Shown one piece after another: positions 43,150 to 54,628 of a DNA stretch of 64,000 bases. Position 1 is the first letter of the stretch; every line of letters begins with the position of its first letter. Source of the DNA: Zoroaster sp. YZ-2022 (lineage: Eukaryota > Echinodermata > Asteroidea > Forcipulatida > Zoroasteridae); NCBI GenBank assembly GCA_029582265.1, contig CM055827.1, positions 853,074 to 917,073 of the forward strand, given 5' to 3'. The position numbers and the translations under genes were made by a program. Below the pieces are notes generated by a model. That model had not been told where the DNA came from and searched no databases. It saw nothing but the letters and a program-made list of their open reading frames with translations.

Positions 43150-43226
43150 GAAAACGGGTATCCGGGTATCCGAACTTTCCTGATTTCGGGTATCCGGTTC
43201 CAAAAATATCCGAAAACGCACACCGC
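43150..43226. mobile_element. Terminal fragment of a hAT-like MITE
   Basis: GGGTATCCGGGTATCCG… ends in ATCCGAAAACGCACACCGCTA, resembling the end structure of the intact element at 59170-59527 (…CCGAATACCC; TAGGGCTGTGCG). The opposite end was not found. Confidence 0.4.
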
Positions 43227-43767
43227 TAAGTCCAACCAACAATAGTCCAAACCAGGCCAGCATATGACTTAACAAAGAACTATATGTTATCAAAGAAGTA
43301 TGCCAAGCCAAGTAAGGGTAACAATCTTCCTAATAATATCTATTCCGAGGTGCTGATTCATGGAAAAGGTTGGTAAGCATTTTCAGTTAGCTAGAGAATT
43401 AATCAGTCAACCAGAATCAAACCAAACCTGCTGTTTGAGTGTTTACAAGTTTTTGGTCATAAGGGTTAATTTATTTACTAACTTAATCATACATTTACAG
43501 GACATGGAGACAAGGGATGACATCCGTGACCTTCCCTCTACACCCTGCATTGCTGTTATCGGCAAGGTTTTAAAAAAAAATGTTTTAAACTCTCCCAAAA
43601 GTTTGGGTGGATGGGGTGTGAGAATTGGGGACTCTAAAACCCTTAAACTTCAAAATTACACACTGCGAAATATTTTACTAAAATACAAAATGTAAAATGT
43701 TTTAGAATTTTTAATAAAATGCTTACTGGTATAAATTTTGTATTGGTACCATTTGTTCTGAGAAATA

Positions 43768-43862
43768 TTTAGGTGTTCGTGCGACAGCGCGAACACCTTG
43801 ATATTGTTCGGTTTTTTAGTTGTTCGAGCCACAGCGCGAACACCTTGATATTGTTCGTTTTT
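43768..43862 (+). repeat. Direct repeat AGGTGTTCG…CGAACACCT
   Basis: Two tandem copies of a palindromic GTTCGNGC.ACAGCGCGAAC block followed by CTTGATATTGTTCG; a third copy is at 46254-46300. Each forms a stem of about 9 bp. Dispersed family of unknown nature. Confidence 0.65.
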
Positions 43863-43939
43863 TGTTTTTTTTTTACTTTTTCTTCTTCTCAGTGAAACAT
43901 ATCCAGAGACAAAACATAGTTGCGGAGTTCACAGAACCT

Positions 43940-44315
43940 TAAAACTTCACACATAGTTAGACCTTAACATGTAGTTTGACTAAAAATACCAGAATGTATG
44001 TGCATTTTTTAAATTTCACACCAAAATAATTCAACGGGTAGGCTTAGTTTGTTTGTGTTGCCTTCGTGAATTCACCGTTTTCTTTGAATGCGGCAAAAAC
44101 AAGTCCGTGCAGCTACAAACGCTACAAGTACAATACTTTCTAAACATTACTTTATCGGTGCTTTTCATGGGATGAATGTTCACGGCCATCTACTGTGCAT
44201 ATTCTATTTAAAACCAGACATATTCAAAGTTAAACCCAGACATCATTAATCATCCGTCCAGTTGCCGTTAGAAAGCTATACTTTTTTGCAAATCACCCGA
44301 CCGCGACCCTCATTT
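43940..44315 (+). repeat. Dispersed repeat, copy C
   Basis: Contains the same blocks as 24895-25090 and 25680-26120 (AATTCACCGTTT, TTTGAATGCGGC, CCAGACATCATTAATCATCC, AAAATAATTCAA). Confidence 0.6.
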
Positions 44316-45013
44316 AAAGGTCCTAGGAAGAGTCAAATTGTGCTTATTTATTTTCTTTTGTTATTTTATCAATTGATATGAATAAAAAACAATTTTACGT
44401 TTAATTTTTGTCTGGATTGGGCTAATTATTTTTAATTTGATTTTTACAAAAATTGCCTCATCTAATTTCAAATGCTGCCCAACGCGCGGTGGCGCTGTTC
44501 GTGACGTAGACCTAGGCACCAATGTTGCCACTGTGTTTAGTTGCTCCATGGTTAAACCGTGGGATTATAAAAAAGGGTCATAAACTGTGCGCAACGTACA
44601 CATGTACAGTGTATGTGCACACGACTTGCAAGTTGCATAGTAAACATGACCGTATAGCACCGATAAATCTGTACTGTAGGCTCTACCGTAAAACGAAGCG
44701 CAAGGCCCCGTCGAATCAATGGCATGGATACATGGCCAGGAGTCATTGGTGAATTGTGTAAGCCGTCGTTATGACCGTTTCAAAACATAATTCTGCACTC
44801 GATGATTTTGAAACAAGATCCAAAAATCACACACATAATTAACATTGTCAAAGAATTGTACAATGACATCTTCAGTGACTTCACAATGAAACGACATTTT
44901 TAGCGTTAATGTGGTGTGCGAAGTGTAACAATCGACCTCTAACGTTAGTAATAAGCCTATTGCTTGTGGGTGCACGTACACATGTAAGTTACACGGAAAA
45001 CAAAGCAACTTAC
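44316..45013. other. Probable intron and flank of the THAP gene
   Basis: No further exon could be recognised; the sequence directly left of 45014 begins with a donor GTAAGT on the minus strand. Confidence 0.35.
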
Positions 45014-45348
45014 CCTGAGACTTTCTCGCTTCAAGAAAGCTCCTCTTTTCTTTTCTGGACGTTTCTTGGCCTTCTGACTTAAGGGAAATATTGTTGGCAC
45101 TGCATCAGGGCGCAGCATGGCTTTAAATCTCATGCCAAACTGGCTCTGGAGCCCCGGTCAAAGTATGTTGGCTCAAAGTGAGCGCTACATATCATAGAGT
45201 GCTCCGTTGGTCCTGACCATTTCGCCCTGGTCAGCTTCACACTCGCCGTCCAAATTCGCCTGTATTTAGGGTCTGGTGGAAATCGGTGAAGGCTGACACC
45301 TTCCTTTGTGGTGTTGCTACACCCAGCAACAACACACCTACAAGGCAT
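45014..45348 (-). CDS. THAP-domain protein, first exon (frameshifted)
   Basis: Minus-strand ATG at 45348. The sequence reads MPCRCVVAGCSN, then SLHRFPPDPKYRRIWTASV, then CSAHFEPTYFDRGS: the C2CH zinc-coordinating THAP module (CX4C…CX2H) with the invariant Trp and HFEP. The conserved tail MLRPDAVPTIFP (AVPTIF motif) is present at about 45090-45060, but one base out of frame; the shift is near 45145. A lysine-rich segment follows, up to a GT donor at 45013. THAP domains are sequence-specific DNA-binding modules in host regulators and in P-like transposases; which applies cannot be told from one exon. Confidence 0.78.
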
Positions 45349-45654
45349 TTCCCAAAAATGTGGGATATCTACTAAATTTAGCTGAAAAGAAGATCTAATA
45401 TGACACATCAACTTCAGTGGTTTTGAGTACGACTTGACTGAAACTTCATCGCAGGCAGTGCTGGAACTTCCTAGGTCTACGTCACGGATTTGCGGATTAT
45501 AATATGATAATGAGGAGGTAGGGGAGGAGCGTGGCGCCCCCCTAATTTTAGAATTTATTTTTTTAATGGTGCAAAGGGGCGGGGATAAAATAGACAAATG
45601 ACAAATATATGTTCCAATAGGTATACTTTATTGTTTTCACTGTTAAAAATTTCT
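45349..45654. other. Upstream of the THAP exon
   Basis: 5' flank; no TATA box or repeat identified. Confidence 0.3.
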
Positions 45655-45850
45655 ATTTACTCATTTCAATACGTTTCACATGACTAAAAAATAACCTATG
45701 ACTATACAATTGAATTATTTTCGCATGAAATAAAAAGTGCACATCCATTCTTGTATTTTTAGTCATGTGAAAAATGTATTGAAATGAGTTAAATGATGTG
45801 GGTTGCGCTCGGTTGATTAGCAAAAAGCATAGGCCTAGTTCGCTTAAACA
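45655..45850. repeat. Inverted repeat around TTTCACATGACTAAAAA
   Basis: ACTCATTTCAATACGTTTCACATGAC at 45660 is mirrored by GTCATGTGAAAAATGTATTGAAATGAG ending 45790. It is related to the dispersed repeat copies at 24.9 and 44 kb. Confidence 0.65.
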
Positions 45851-45869
45851 ATCCGAAAAATTTATAGGA

Positions 45870-46090
45870 TTTTTAGAAATGTTTCTGACAATAACCGGAA
45901 AGAAAACATAATATCCAGCACGGGTTAGCCGACACCTCGTTACATGTCAGGCCATCTGCATGTGTGGTTCGAAATTTACAAAATGATGGATGATTCTGTT
46001 TTAGTTAGATAATTCAACCAAACTAATAATTAGATTCCATTAAAAAAGCTCCTTATTCAAAAACCAATTCGTCAGCAAGCCCATAATTCT
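45870..46090. repeat. Dispersed repeat shared with 53275-53500
   Basis: GATGTTTCTGACAATAACCG, TTTAGTTAGATAATTC and CCTTATTCAAAAACCA occur in the same order in both places. Confidence 0.65.
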
Positions 46091-46479
46091 GAAACATGTG
46101 AACATTTTAATTAGAGACAGTAGAGACTTAGGTCCATATCGTCACCGTTTTCACGAAGGGCCAATTGGGGAAAAAACATAAAGTTTGATTTTTCGACATT
46201 CTGAATTACATTGAAATCTACAATCCCATAAACTTACAGGGTCTAAAACTCATTAGGTGTTCGAGCCACAGCGCGAACACCTCTTGATATTGTTCGTTTA
46301 AAAAAAAAAAAAAAAATTGTTAACTTTTTCTTCTCCTTCTCGGTGAATATCCAGAGCAAAAATCATAGTTGCCGAGTTCACACCGAGTGAACCTTAAAAC
46401 TTCACACATAGTTAGACCTTAACATGTAGTTGTATCTTAAGTTGTGACGTCATAGTGAGGTCATCAGATATCGAATATT

Positions 46480-47030
46480 TACACCATGTTGTAGATCTTG
46501 AATTATGTGATTTTTCGTACACAGACGTGACCCCAATCTGACCGTACTTCCTGTCCAAACCGGAAGTCAAAGTTTAATATTTAAAAAATCATCTCAACAA
46601 CTACAAGAGGTAAATTGACATTTTTGCACCATTGTATAGATTGTTAATTGTCGAAAAAAATTACACAAAGGTGACCCCAATTTGACCTTACTTCCTGTTC
46701 AAACCGGAAGTCAAAGTTTATTATTTAAAAAAATCATATCTCAACAACTACAAGAGGTAAATTCGCAATTTTTGCACCATTGCACAGATTGTTAATTGTC
46801 AAAAATATTTTCAAAAACATGACCCCAATTTGACCTTTACTTCCTGTCCAAACCGGAAGTCAAATTTTAATATTAAAAATATCATATCTCAACAACCACA
46901 AGGGGTAAATTCACAATCTTTCCATCATTGTATAGATTGTTCATAATTGTCGAAAAATATTAACACAAAGGTGACCCCAATTTGACATTCCTGTCCCAAC
47001 CGGAAGTCAAAGTTTAATATTGAAAAAATA
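46480..47030. repeat. About 145-bp satellite-like tandem repeat, four units
   Basis: AACCGGAAGTCAAA recurs near 46557, 46702, 46850 and 46988, with GTGACCCCAATTTGACC and TCTCAACAACTACAAG between. Units differ by substitutions and indels. Confidence 0.85.
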
Positions 47031-47569
47031 TTTTCAAAATCGTACATTATTAGCGAGCACGACGGTTTCGTCAAAATAACAATTCGTATCTGGAACTACA
47101 CGAAAACGGGTTGTAAAAACTCGCCAAAGGAATAAATGCTTTCTCTCAAAGAATTTCAGTACCAAAATTGACCCTTATGTAGCAGAACAGTTGTTTTTCA
47201 CATTTGTACTGTTTTTTCAAGAATAAATAATGTGATTAAGTTCAAATCATTGAAATGGACTTCAAACAAATCATCAAACCACATCATATTTTACAGGGTA
47301 CTCTTTAATATGAAAAAAATAATAATGCAAAGTTTCTTTAAAAACATTCCGACGTCATCATCACTGCCCCTGACAAAACTCGAACACCTATGTGTTTGTA
47401 ATATCACAAACACTTCCATCTAGTTCCTTCTGAATTGCTGTCATATTCAAACATGACAAAAAATATGACTGTTACATGCCAATATCTCTTTCAATTAAAT
47501 TTTCACAGGTTGGTTTTATGATTTGTTTTTTGAAAAATAGGTAATTTGATTGAGTGTAAGTAAGACTAA
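47031..47569. other. Gene-free interval
   Basis: Nothing recognised. Confidence 0.3.
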
Positions 47570-48195
47570 TTGCGGTGACACCATGTAAGAATCTCAATTG
47601 AGTAGTAATTAGTTCTGAAAAGAACTGGGGGTACAACTCGACGTTTCGATCAGTATGCTCTGATCGTCCTCAGGAGAATGCCGGACTCTTGAAACTGCTG
47701 CTGCTTAAGTAGGCTGCTGGAGGATCATCCCCTGCTGGAGGATTAGTTCGTTGAGGCGCGCAGGCGGGAAACTGTGAGACTATGGGACCAGGGATCCTGG
47801 GTGTAAGGGGAGAGGAGTGTGTGCTCACTGAACTGAATCAGTTGTTAACAAGCACAGGGAAGGAGGGTGGTTGACTTAGGATATAGGGGATCCCTCAGTC
47901 TGGGGTTGGTTATGGACTTTGGATATAGAAGATCCTTCAGTCTGTAGTATGGGTCGCCAAATGTCGCTGATGAAGAAACCGATGTCCTGTGGCACAGTGT
48001 CGTGTTTGACGATCTCGATGGCCTCTCTGATGCGTCTGGGGTGCCATGCGTCGATGGGTGTGATGAGTTGGGCTGCCTGCCAGTCGATTTGGTGGTCCTT
48101 GATGTGCGAGTGCTTGACGATGGCGGACTTCTCGAAATTGAGTGTACTCATTCAAATATCCATGCTCTACCATCCCTTTAAAATTGAGGTACACT
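47570..48195 (-). mobile_element. Penelope-like retroelement, 3' fragment
   Basis: The coding end of a Penelope GIY-YIG endonuclease is followed by its terminal segment at 47575-47690 (AGTAATTAGTTCTGAAAAGA; ACGTTTCGATCAG). A solo copy of that terminal segment lies at 56376-56442. Confidence 0.75.
47876..48151 (-). pseudogene. Penelope GIY-YIG endonuclease C-terminal fragment
   Basis: Ninety-one open residues: KSAIVKHSHIKDHQIDWQAA, then WHPRRIREAIEIVKHDTVPQ, DIGFFISDIWRPIL. The SAxxxH…HxIDW and RRIREAIEI blocks are the distal part of the Penelope endonuclease domain. The GIY and YIG motifs themselves and the RT are not present. Beyond the conserved part the residues repeat (QTEGSSIS). Confidence 0.75.
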
Positions 48196-48660
48196 GCTTA
48201 AAATTTAAAATAATTTGTTGCAGGAAACATGTACTCACCTAAGGCGGAGCAATACCTTGCAATTGATGGCAATATCATCAACTCATTGAAGGGAGATAAA
48301 GCTCTAACCTTAATGTTTGCGGCCTAACTATGTTTTTAACATAAATTATGCTAAGGAGGCATCCTGCACCCTTGATTTTGTTCAGAGGTAAGTTGAATTT
48401 GACTGGAATGTGACAGTCTTAACACTCAAAACAATGTGATTGTGAAACATTTAATGTTGGTCAATTTTGATTAAAAGGAAAGATTTAAAGGTGCACTTTG
48501 ACTTGAATTGCCATTTGATGTTTCTTGACACCTAGAGGATGGAATAATATTGTACTCTTGTTTTAAATTGCATTCGGGATAATGAATATTATTTTTGGTT
48601 TTACCCTACACCTCACTGCTCTCCGAGACCTGTAAAAAAAAATCCACAGGTTAACTAATT
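48196..48660. other. Gene-free interval
   Basis: Nothing recognised. Confidence 0.3.
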
Positions 48661-48727
48661 GGGTGAGATTCGAACCCACGACTCCCCGCATTCTAGAGCA
48701 GATGTCTTAACTACTAGACAACCGAGC
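48661..48727 (-). ncRNA. tRNA-like sequence (SINE head or tRNA relic)
   Basis: The minus strand contains a box-A-like GTCTAGTAGTTAAGACA and a box-B-like GGTTCGAATCTCACC at tRNA-like spacing. Acceptor ends do not pair fully; a SINE head or pseudogene is more likely than a working tRNA. Confidence 0.45.
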
Positions 48728-50342
48728 GAATCCTATAATTATCAGCAGAGAGGGCACCACAAACAATTTCAATAGATGTAATAATTGCATCATGGACAAT
48801 AAAACAAATAATATATACTGTACTCGTCAAAAAAACAATGTTGAACCATCCCATTGTCATTCAGTATTTATGAGGTTGATTTTGTTGGTCAAAGGGGTGA
48901 GTAATTTTAATGATCTTTTTCATATTACAGATTCTTCATGGGAATAAATCCAAGTACAGGATCCAAGACTGGCTTGAAGAAGCGGGAAGGCCAAGTCAGT
49001 GGTAAAGTCTTTGCACTGGCCCAATGCAGTGGCTCTCTGAGAGTGATTGGACAAATGAGCAGTAAATTAAGGCCATGTCCAAATTGGCGGCTATAGCTGT
49101 GGCTACGGCTGGATCGCTGCGTCATCAGGCGATGAAGTATCGGACATCCTTGGCAACACCCTTAGCAACAATCGTAGCTGTAGCTGCCAATTCGGATACG
49201 GCCTAATATTGATTTGGGCAATTCCACACTAATGGGCCAAAAGAAAACTTTGTAAAGAGAGGCATTGGAGAGTGAGACAAAAGTAACTATTTTGTCCCAG
49301 TCTTTTCCTGTACATTCCAAAGCTGTTCATGATTGTTCATAGCAAAAAAATAATAAATTAATCCGTGACCTTTAGAAATTACAAGGTCATTTGAAAAGTG
49401 TTACGTATGTAACAAAAGACAGACATATGGCCTAATAAATGAAGAAATAATAAATAAAACAATACCAAATATTGTGCCAGTAACATTCCTAACCCTTTAA
49501 GATTGTAAGCAGTAAAACTGGGATATTGTCATGGGTATTAAGGAAATAACAATGGGAAATAAGTCGCGTACGAACATTGGACCGATATTTTGTGACAAAA
49601 GTCTGTCTTTGTTTGTACATAACAATTTGTTTTTAACTTATAATTCCTCACCAGGGGTGGGGCTTTCTTAATTTTGGCTAGTAACTATCCCTAAGGGTCT
49701 GTAGAATTGTTATTGGACAATATTGGGTCAATCAATTTATTTCAGTATAATTTCTACCAAATGATAACAAAAATGTCCGTTCCTGTTACATACGTATAAA
49801 TCTTGAAGATTTATCTCCTCCAGTTTCTTAAATGCTCAAACATTTATCTATTTTTTTCAACCACAATTCTCATGCGCCTTTGAATGTACACAGACAAAAA
49901 TACATGGCAACATATACTTCATTTTGTTATTACTATCCCATGTTGCCCTCCCATGTCACACTTTTGTGCCCATTAGTGTGGAATTGCCCATTTGCATTGG
50001 CCAGTGTAAAGATTTTAAATCATTTACCCTCCCATTGTAACTGCAAGTGGCAAGTAGCTATAGAGGTCAAAACCAGTCAACTGCCTGCTTTGGACTGTTG
50101 ACCTAAATGTGCACACGGGGGCATTTTTGATTGGTTTTTACTGTCATTTTGAACAATACCAGACAATGCTTTTATCAGTCAAAAACGGTTGAATCATTTT
50201 GACCTGTAAATGTACTTACTACGCGTAAGGTTTGACAGTGTTCGACGTTTATGTGCACTAGATATACCTTGGCAAGTATATCAATATCTTGACTGATTTT
50301 GACCTTTGTAGTAGTAGGAGGGTTAAATCATTTAAATCATTG
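48728..50342. other. Gene-free interval
   Basis: No exon, RNA or repeat family recognised in 1.6 kb. Confidence 0.3.
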
Positions 50343-50466
50343 CAAATCAAAAGTTGTACTCAAAAGCTATTGATTAGTGCAAATTCACACAGATTGGTTA
50401 CACACACCAACTCAAAAACATGGCACAAATGTCAATTCAACAGCTTTTGAGTGCAACTTTTGATTT
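50343..50466. repeat. Inverted repeat with 25-bp arms
   Basis: AAATCAAAAGTTGTACTCAA near 50343 and its near-complement TTGAGTGCAACTTTTGATTT ending 50466, with a 70-bp loop. MITE-like, no target duplication noted. Confidence 0.7.
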
Positions 50467-51639
50467 ACCCTTATTTGCATTCAAATGACTGCTGTATCAA
50501 AAATATTGAAACAAATGAGGTGTCAAAATGCGGGTAACATAACTTAGCATAACTTTTTGTTTTAGAATAATGGTCACTTGAAAAGAGTTTCTTTTTGTGG
50601 TATGTTTAGTAATGTTTAGTAATGCATGTTTATTGTTCATTAGAGAAACAATTACAGGCGTGCAGGACTCAAACTGAAAACTTCCTGTTTACTGAACCTA
50701 GCCTGGCCAATTGAATTCCAAAATAGCAGCTCATACACCGATTGCATGCATAGACCAGATGACAAACTTGATGACCAGGGCTAAATAGACATATGTACTG
50801 ATGACATCATGGTTTGTTTATTACATTGTTTGTTTATTACAGTGCTGTAACTGAGTACTGCATTTCCGACAGCTGTGCGGAGACACAATAGTTTCCCATT
50901 CTTCTGCAACGAGGAAACCATGACGTCATCAGTACAGGGGTCTATTTCAAGGTGATGCTTTCCGCAGACTTCTGTGCTTATGGCACCCTGTAAAGTGCGT
51001 ACATTTATTTGCCACAGAAGGGTGTAAGCACAGAATTCCACGTTAATTAAGTGGTGCCATGAAATTTGGCCCGGTTGCACTTTGCAGGCAATCATGGATT
51101 GAGTCTGAGCACCAGGGGCGGATCCAGAGTGCGGGGAGGGGGGGCAACCTCCTCTGGATCCACACCTGAGCACATCCTTTGGATTTTCTTTCTCAGGAAA
51201 AACTGGTGTTAGGTTTTGAGATGTAAATGTAAAAGCTGTTAATTGCTATTGAAAACTCATTGTTGTGGGCAATTTGTTCCATTTATTAAATTCTTGATGT
51301 TCAGCATCTGCCTACCTAAACCTCAGTTGTTCTGAAATTATTTTGTACAATGTAAGTGTCTGTGAAGTTCGAGATTTCATCCTTCCTTGTGCTAAAATAA
51401 ATATGCTACAGTTAGTACCTTCATCACTTTAGATTTCTTTACCCTGTACAGGAAGATATCCGTGCTTTGAAGTTTATGATGTTCCCCATATCACCACAGA
51501 ATTGAAACATAATGGAACTCAAGTTTTCATGTCCATAGACATGCAGTTCTGGTAGACTTTAACATTATGTTCGTTGAATTTACACATCTTTTTATGGAAA
51601 ACATTAAAAATACGGAATTTTGGGAAAAGTCTTCATTTT
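50467..51639. other. Gene-free interval
   Basis: A small inverted repeat GGATCCAGAG / CTCTGGATCC surrounds a G-run at 51119-51163. No gene recognised. Confidence 0.35.
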
Positions 51640-52050
51640 TTGTTAATTTTATCCGTAAATTTTGGGATTTCTTTTTTACGGACAACATTTTTTCCCGTAT
51701 TTGTACGGAATTAATTTTGTGTTAATCCCGTTAAAATACAATTCAATCCGTAAATATATGGATTTTATTTTACGGACAATTTTTTGCCGTAATTTGTACG
51801 GAATCAATTTTGTGTTAATCCCGTTAAAATACAATTTAATCCGTAAATATACAGATTTTATTTTTACGGAAATTTTTTTTGCCGTATTTGTATGGAATTA
51901 ATTTTGTGTTATTCCCGTTAAAAAGATACAGTTTTACTCCGTAATTTTAACATAATTCCGTTAAAAAAGAATCCGTAAAATTTACGGAACATTAAAAAAG
52001 TTCCGGTAATTTTGCTGCCGGAACTTTTTCCGTAAAATAACGGATTTTTT
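51640..52050 (+). repeat. AT-rich tandem repeat, about 85-95 bp units
   Basis: TACGGAATTAATTTTGTGTT / AATCCCGTTAAAATACAATT / ATCCGTAAATATA / TTTTATTTTACGGAC recur three to four times. Ends with inverted TACGGAAC/GTTCCGGTAA and TTTACAGTGTA, typical of a transposon end. Confidence 0.8.
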
Positions 52051-52052
52051 TT

Positions 52053-53040
52053 TTACAGTGTATAAGAGAGCGAGTCTGAATATAAGGGTGCGAGATTTAC
52101 AATGGTTTTATTCTCGCTATGATGAGACTGATTTTTAGTTTAAGTATAAGAGAGCGAGTCTGAATATAAGGGTGCGAGATTTACAATGCCTTTATTCTCG
52201 CTATGATAAGACTGATTTTTTGTTTAAGTACAAGAGAGCGAGTCTGAATATAAGGGTGCGAGATTTACAATGCCTTTATTCTCGCTATGATAAGACTGAT
52301 TTTTTGTTTAAGTATAAGAGAGCGAGTCTGAATATAAGGGTGCGAGATTTATAATGGTTTTATTCTCGCTATGATAAGACTGGTTGTTTTGTTTTAAGTA
52401 TAACAGAGCGAGTCTGAATATAAGGGTGCGAGATTTACAATGCCTTTATTCTTGCTATGATAAGACTGATTGTTTTGTTTTAAGTATAACAGAGCGAGTC
52501 TGAATATAACTTAAGGGTGCGAGATTTACAATGGTTTTATTCTCGCTATGATAAGACTGATTTTAGTTTAAGTATAAGAGAGCGAGTCTGAATATAAGAG
52601 TGCGAGATTTACAATGCCTTTATTCTCGCTATGATGAGACTGATTTTTTTGTTTTAAGTATAAGAGAGCGAGTCTGAATATAAGGGTGCGAGATTTACAA
52701 TGCCTTTATTCTTGCTATGATGAGACTGATTTTTTTGTTTTAACTATAAGAGAGCGAGTCTGAATATAAGAGTGCGAGATTTACAATGGTTTTATTCTCG
52801 CTATAATAAGACTGATTTTTTGTTTTAAGTATAAGAGAGCGAGTCTGAATATAAGGATGCGAGATTTACAATGGTTTTATTCTCGCTATGATGAGACTGA
52901 TCTTTTTTGTTTTAAGTATAAGATAGTGAGTCTGAATATAAGAGTGCGAGATTTACAATGCCTTTTTTCTCGCTATGATGAGACTGGTTTTTTTGTTTTA
53001 AGTATAAGAGAGCGAGTCTGAATATAAGGGTGCGAGTTTT
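52053..53040 (+). repeat. About 85-bp satellite, twelve units
   Basis: GAGCGAGTCTGAATATAAGG followed by GTGCGAGATTTACAATG, CTTTATTCTCGCTATGAT and AGACTGATTTTTTG recurs twelve times from 52066 to 53020. Units vary by single substitutions (GGT/CCT before TTTATTC) and by T-run length. One unit has a six-base insertion (ACTTAA at about 52507). Confidence 0.95.
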
Positions 53041-53274
53041 TTGTTGACAACTCCAACAGAATTTAAATTCGCTAGATATAGCCAAATTTATCGAACATTT
53101 TTTAGCTGATGGGGTGGAGATCACGGCCCCAAGGTCACTTTTGACATATATTTTGGAATTAAAGAATTTCCTGTACGGAAAATTAATACTATACTTAAAT
53201 AGAGTAGTATTATTCCGACTGTCCAATAAACATTTTTCTGAGTCGGACAAACAATGCAAAAAACTGATAGGCCT

Positions 53275-53500
53275 TTTATTTAAGATGTTTCTGACAATAA
53301 CCGGGAAGCCAACTTATCAGACTCTCACAGCTTCGTCCTATTACTTCCCAATAGAAATGCTTAAACAGAATATCCAGAATGGGTAAGATGGATGCTTATG
53401 GTTTAGTTAGATAATTCGACCCAACTTATAAAGTTAAATACACCATTTGAAAAACCCTCCTTATTCAAAAACCACTCCGTCCGCCAGCTCATAATTCCAG
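53275..53500. repeat. Dispersed repeat shared with 45870-46090
   Basis: See 45870-46090; same orientation. Confidence 0.6.
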
Positions 53501-54400
53501 CAGCTTATGGTGTTTGGATTTCGGTGAAACTTGTAATGCGAGTATTTAATCTTGAGGTCCATGTGAGCCTGATGGGCCACTTATCATAAACAAATTGAAT
53601 TGCAGACCTAAATTTCCCCTTACAATAATCATCCAAAACATTAAATTATGCACTATAATGACTGAACTGTAGGGTGCAGAAACATTATGACGCCATTTTT
53701 ATCGATAACTTGGCTTTGAGCTGCGTTATGCGTTTTAATTTGAATAGTTCGAATGCAAGAGCTTCCCTGACAAATGATGGCCAGGTATTTGGAAAACAGC
53801 GATGACACACAGCCTCATACGGGCACTTTTCTTCACGCGCATCCCAAAGGAGCTTAAGAAAAAGAGCTCATAGCCTATGTGGAAAAAGTTGCAGTCGATT
53901 CGTTTTGTTTGTTAATAAAAATGTTAAAATAAAATTGTTAGAATAGAAAAAGGAAAATGTTTTCATCACTTTTTGTGTTTTTTATATTAAAAATCGTGAT
54001 TCCCGTGATTGCACGGTTTAGTTTTGTGATATATTTATTTGGAACCAGAGAATATAAATTAATATACGTTATCAAACGCCAATGTTGTTCCTTCATTTAA
54101 GAGAAACGTAACCACTCCTTTGAGAATTTGAAAATGAATATAAACCATAAAAATTATGCCAAACAAACAACACTGCATCATTAACGGCAATAAGTGTTTA
54201 CCTTTTATTTTGGTTTGAACTTTTTTAAGTCGGATATATTGCTTGTCTCTGCCCCACAGAAAAATACTAACTATTCTATGCCACTGACTGTTCTAGTTCT
54301 TCACTACACTGGTGGAGAGCCAATTATCACCTTTCCTTGGCCAGTATAGGAACTTATCAGAGTGTTAATTGTCTTCACAACGGGGGTCTACAAGCTTCTG
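53501..54400. other. Gene-free interval
   Basis: Nothing recognised. Confidence 0.3.
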
Positions 54401-54468
54401 CAGTACCACTCATACATATTCATGATATCCTGGTATTGGTTTTTCAGTGTAGTCTGATTGGACAATAT

Positions 54469-54627
54469 ACAGATATAACATGGTTTGAGGGTGGACAGTC
54501 GATATTAGCTCCCCGAGGTATTGGAAGTTGAGAAACTAGTTCCCGAGGCGAAGCTAGTTTCTCAACTTCCAATACCGAGGGGAGCTAATATCGACTGTCC
54601 ACCCGAAATAAACCATGTTATATCTGT
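54469..54627. repeat. 159-bp near-perfect palindrome
   Basis: ACAGATATAACATGGTTT at the left and its complement at the right enclose GGTGGACAGTCGATATTAGC / GCTAATATCGACTGTCCACC and a centre near 54548 (CTAGTTCCCGAGGCGAAGCTAG). Could extrude as a cruciform. Confidence 0.9.
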
Positions 54628-54628
54628 T

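Noticed and set aside
52053..53040. CRISPR-like array
   Set aside because: Units are contiguous tandem copies without unique spacers, in a eukaryotic genome.
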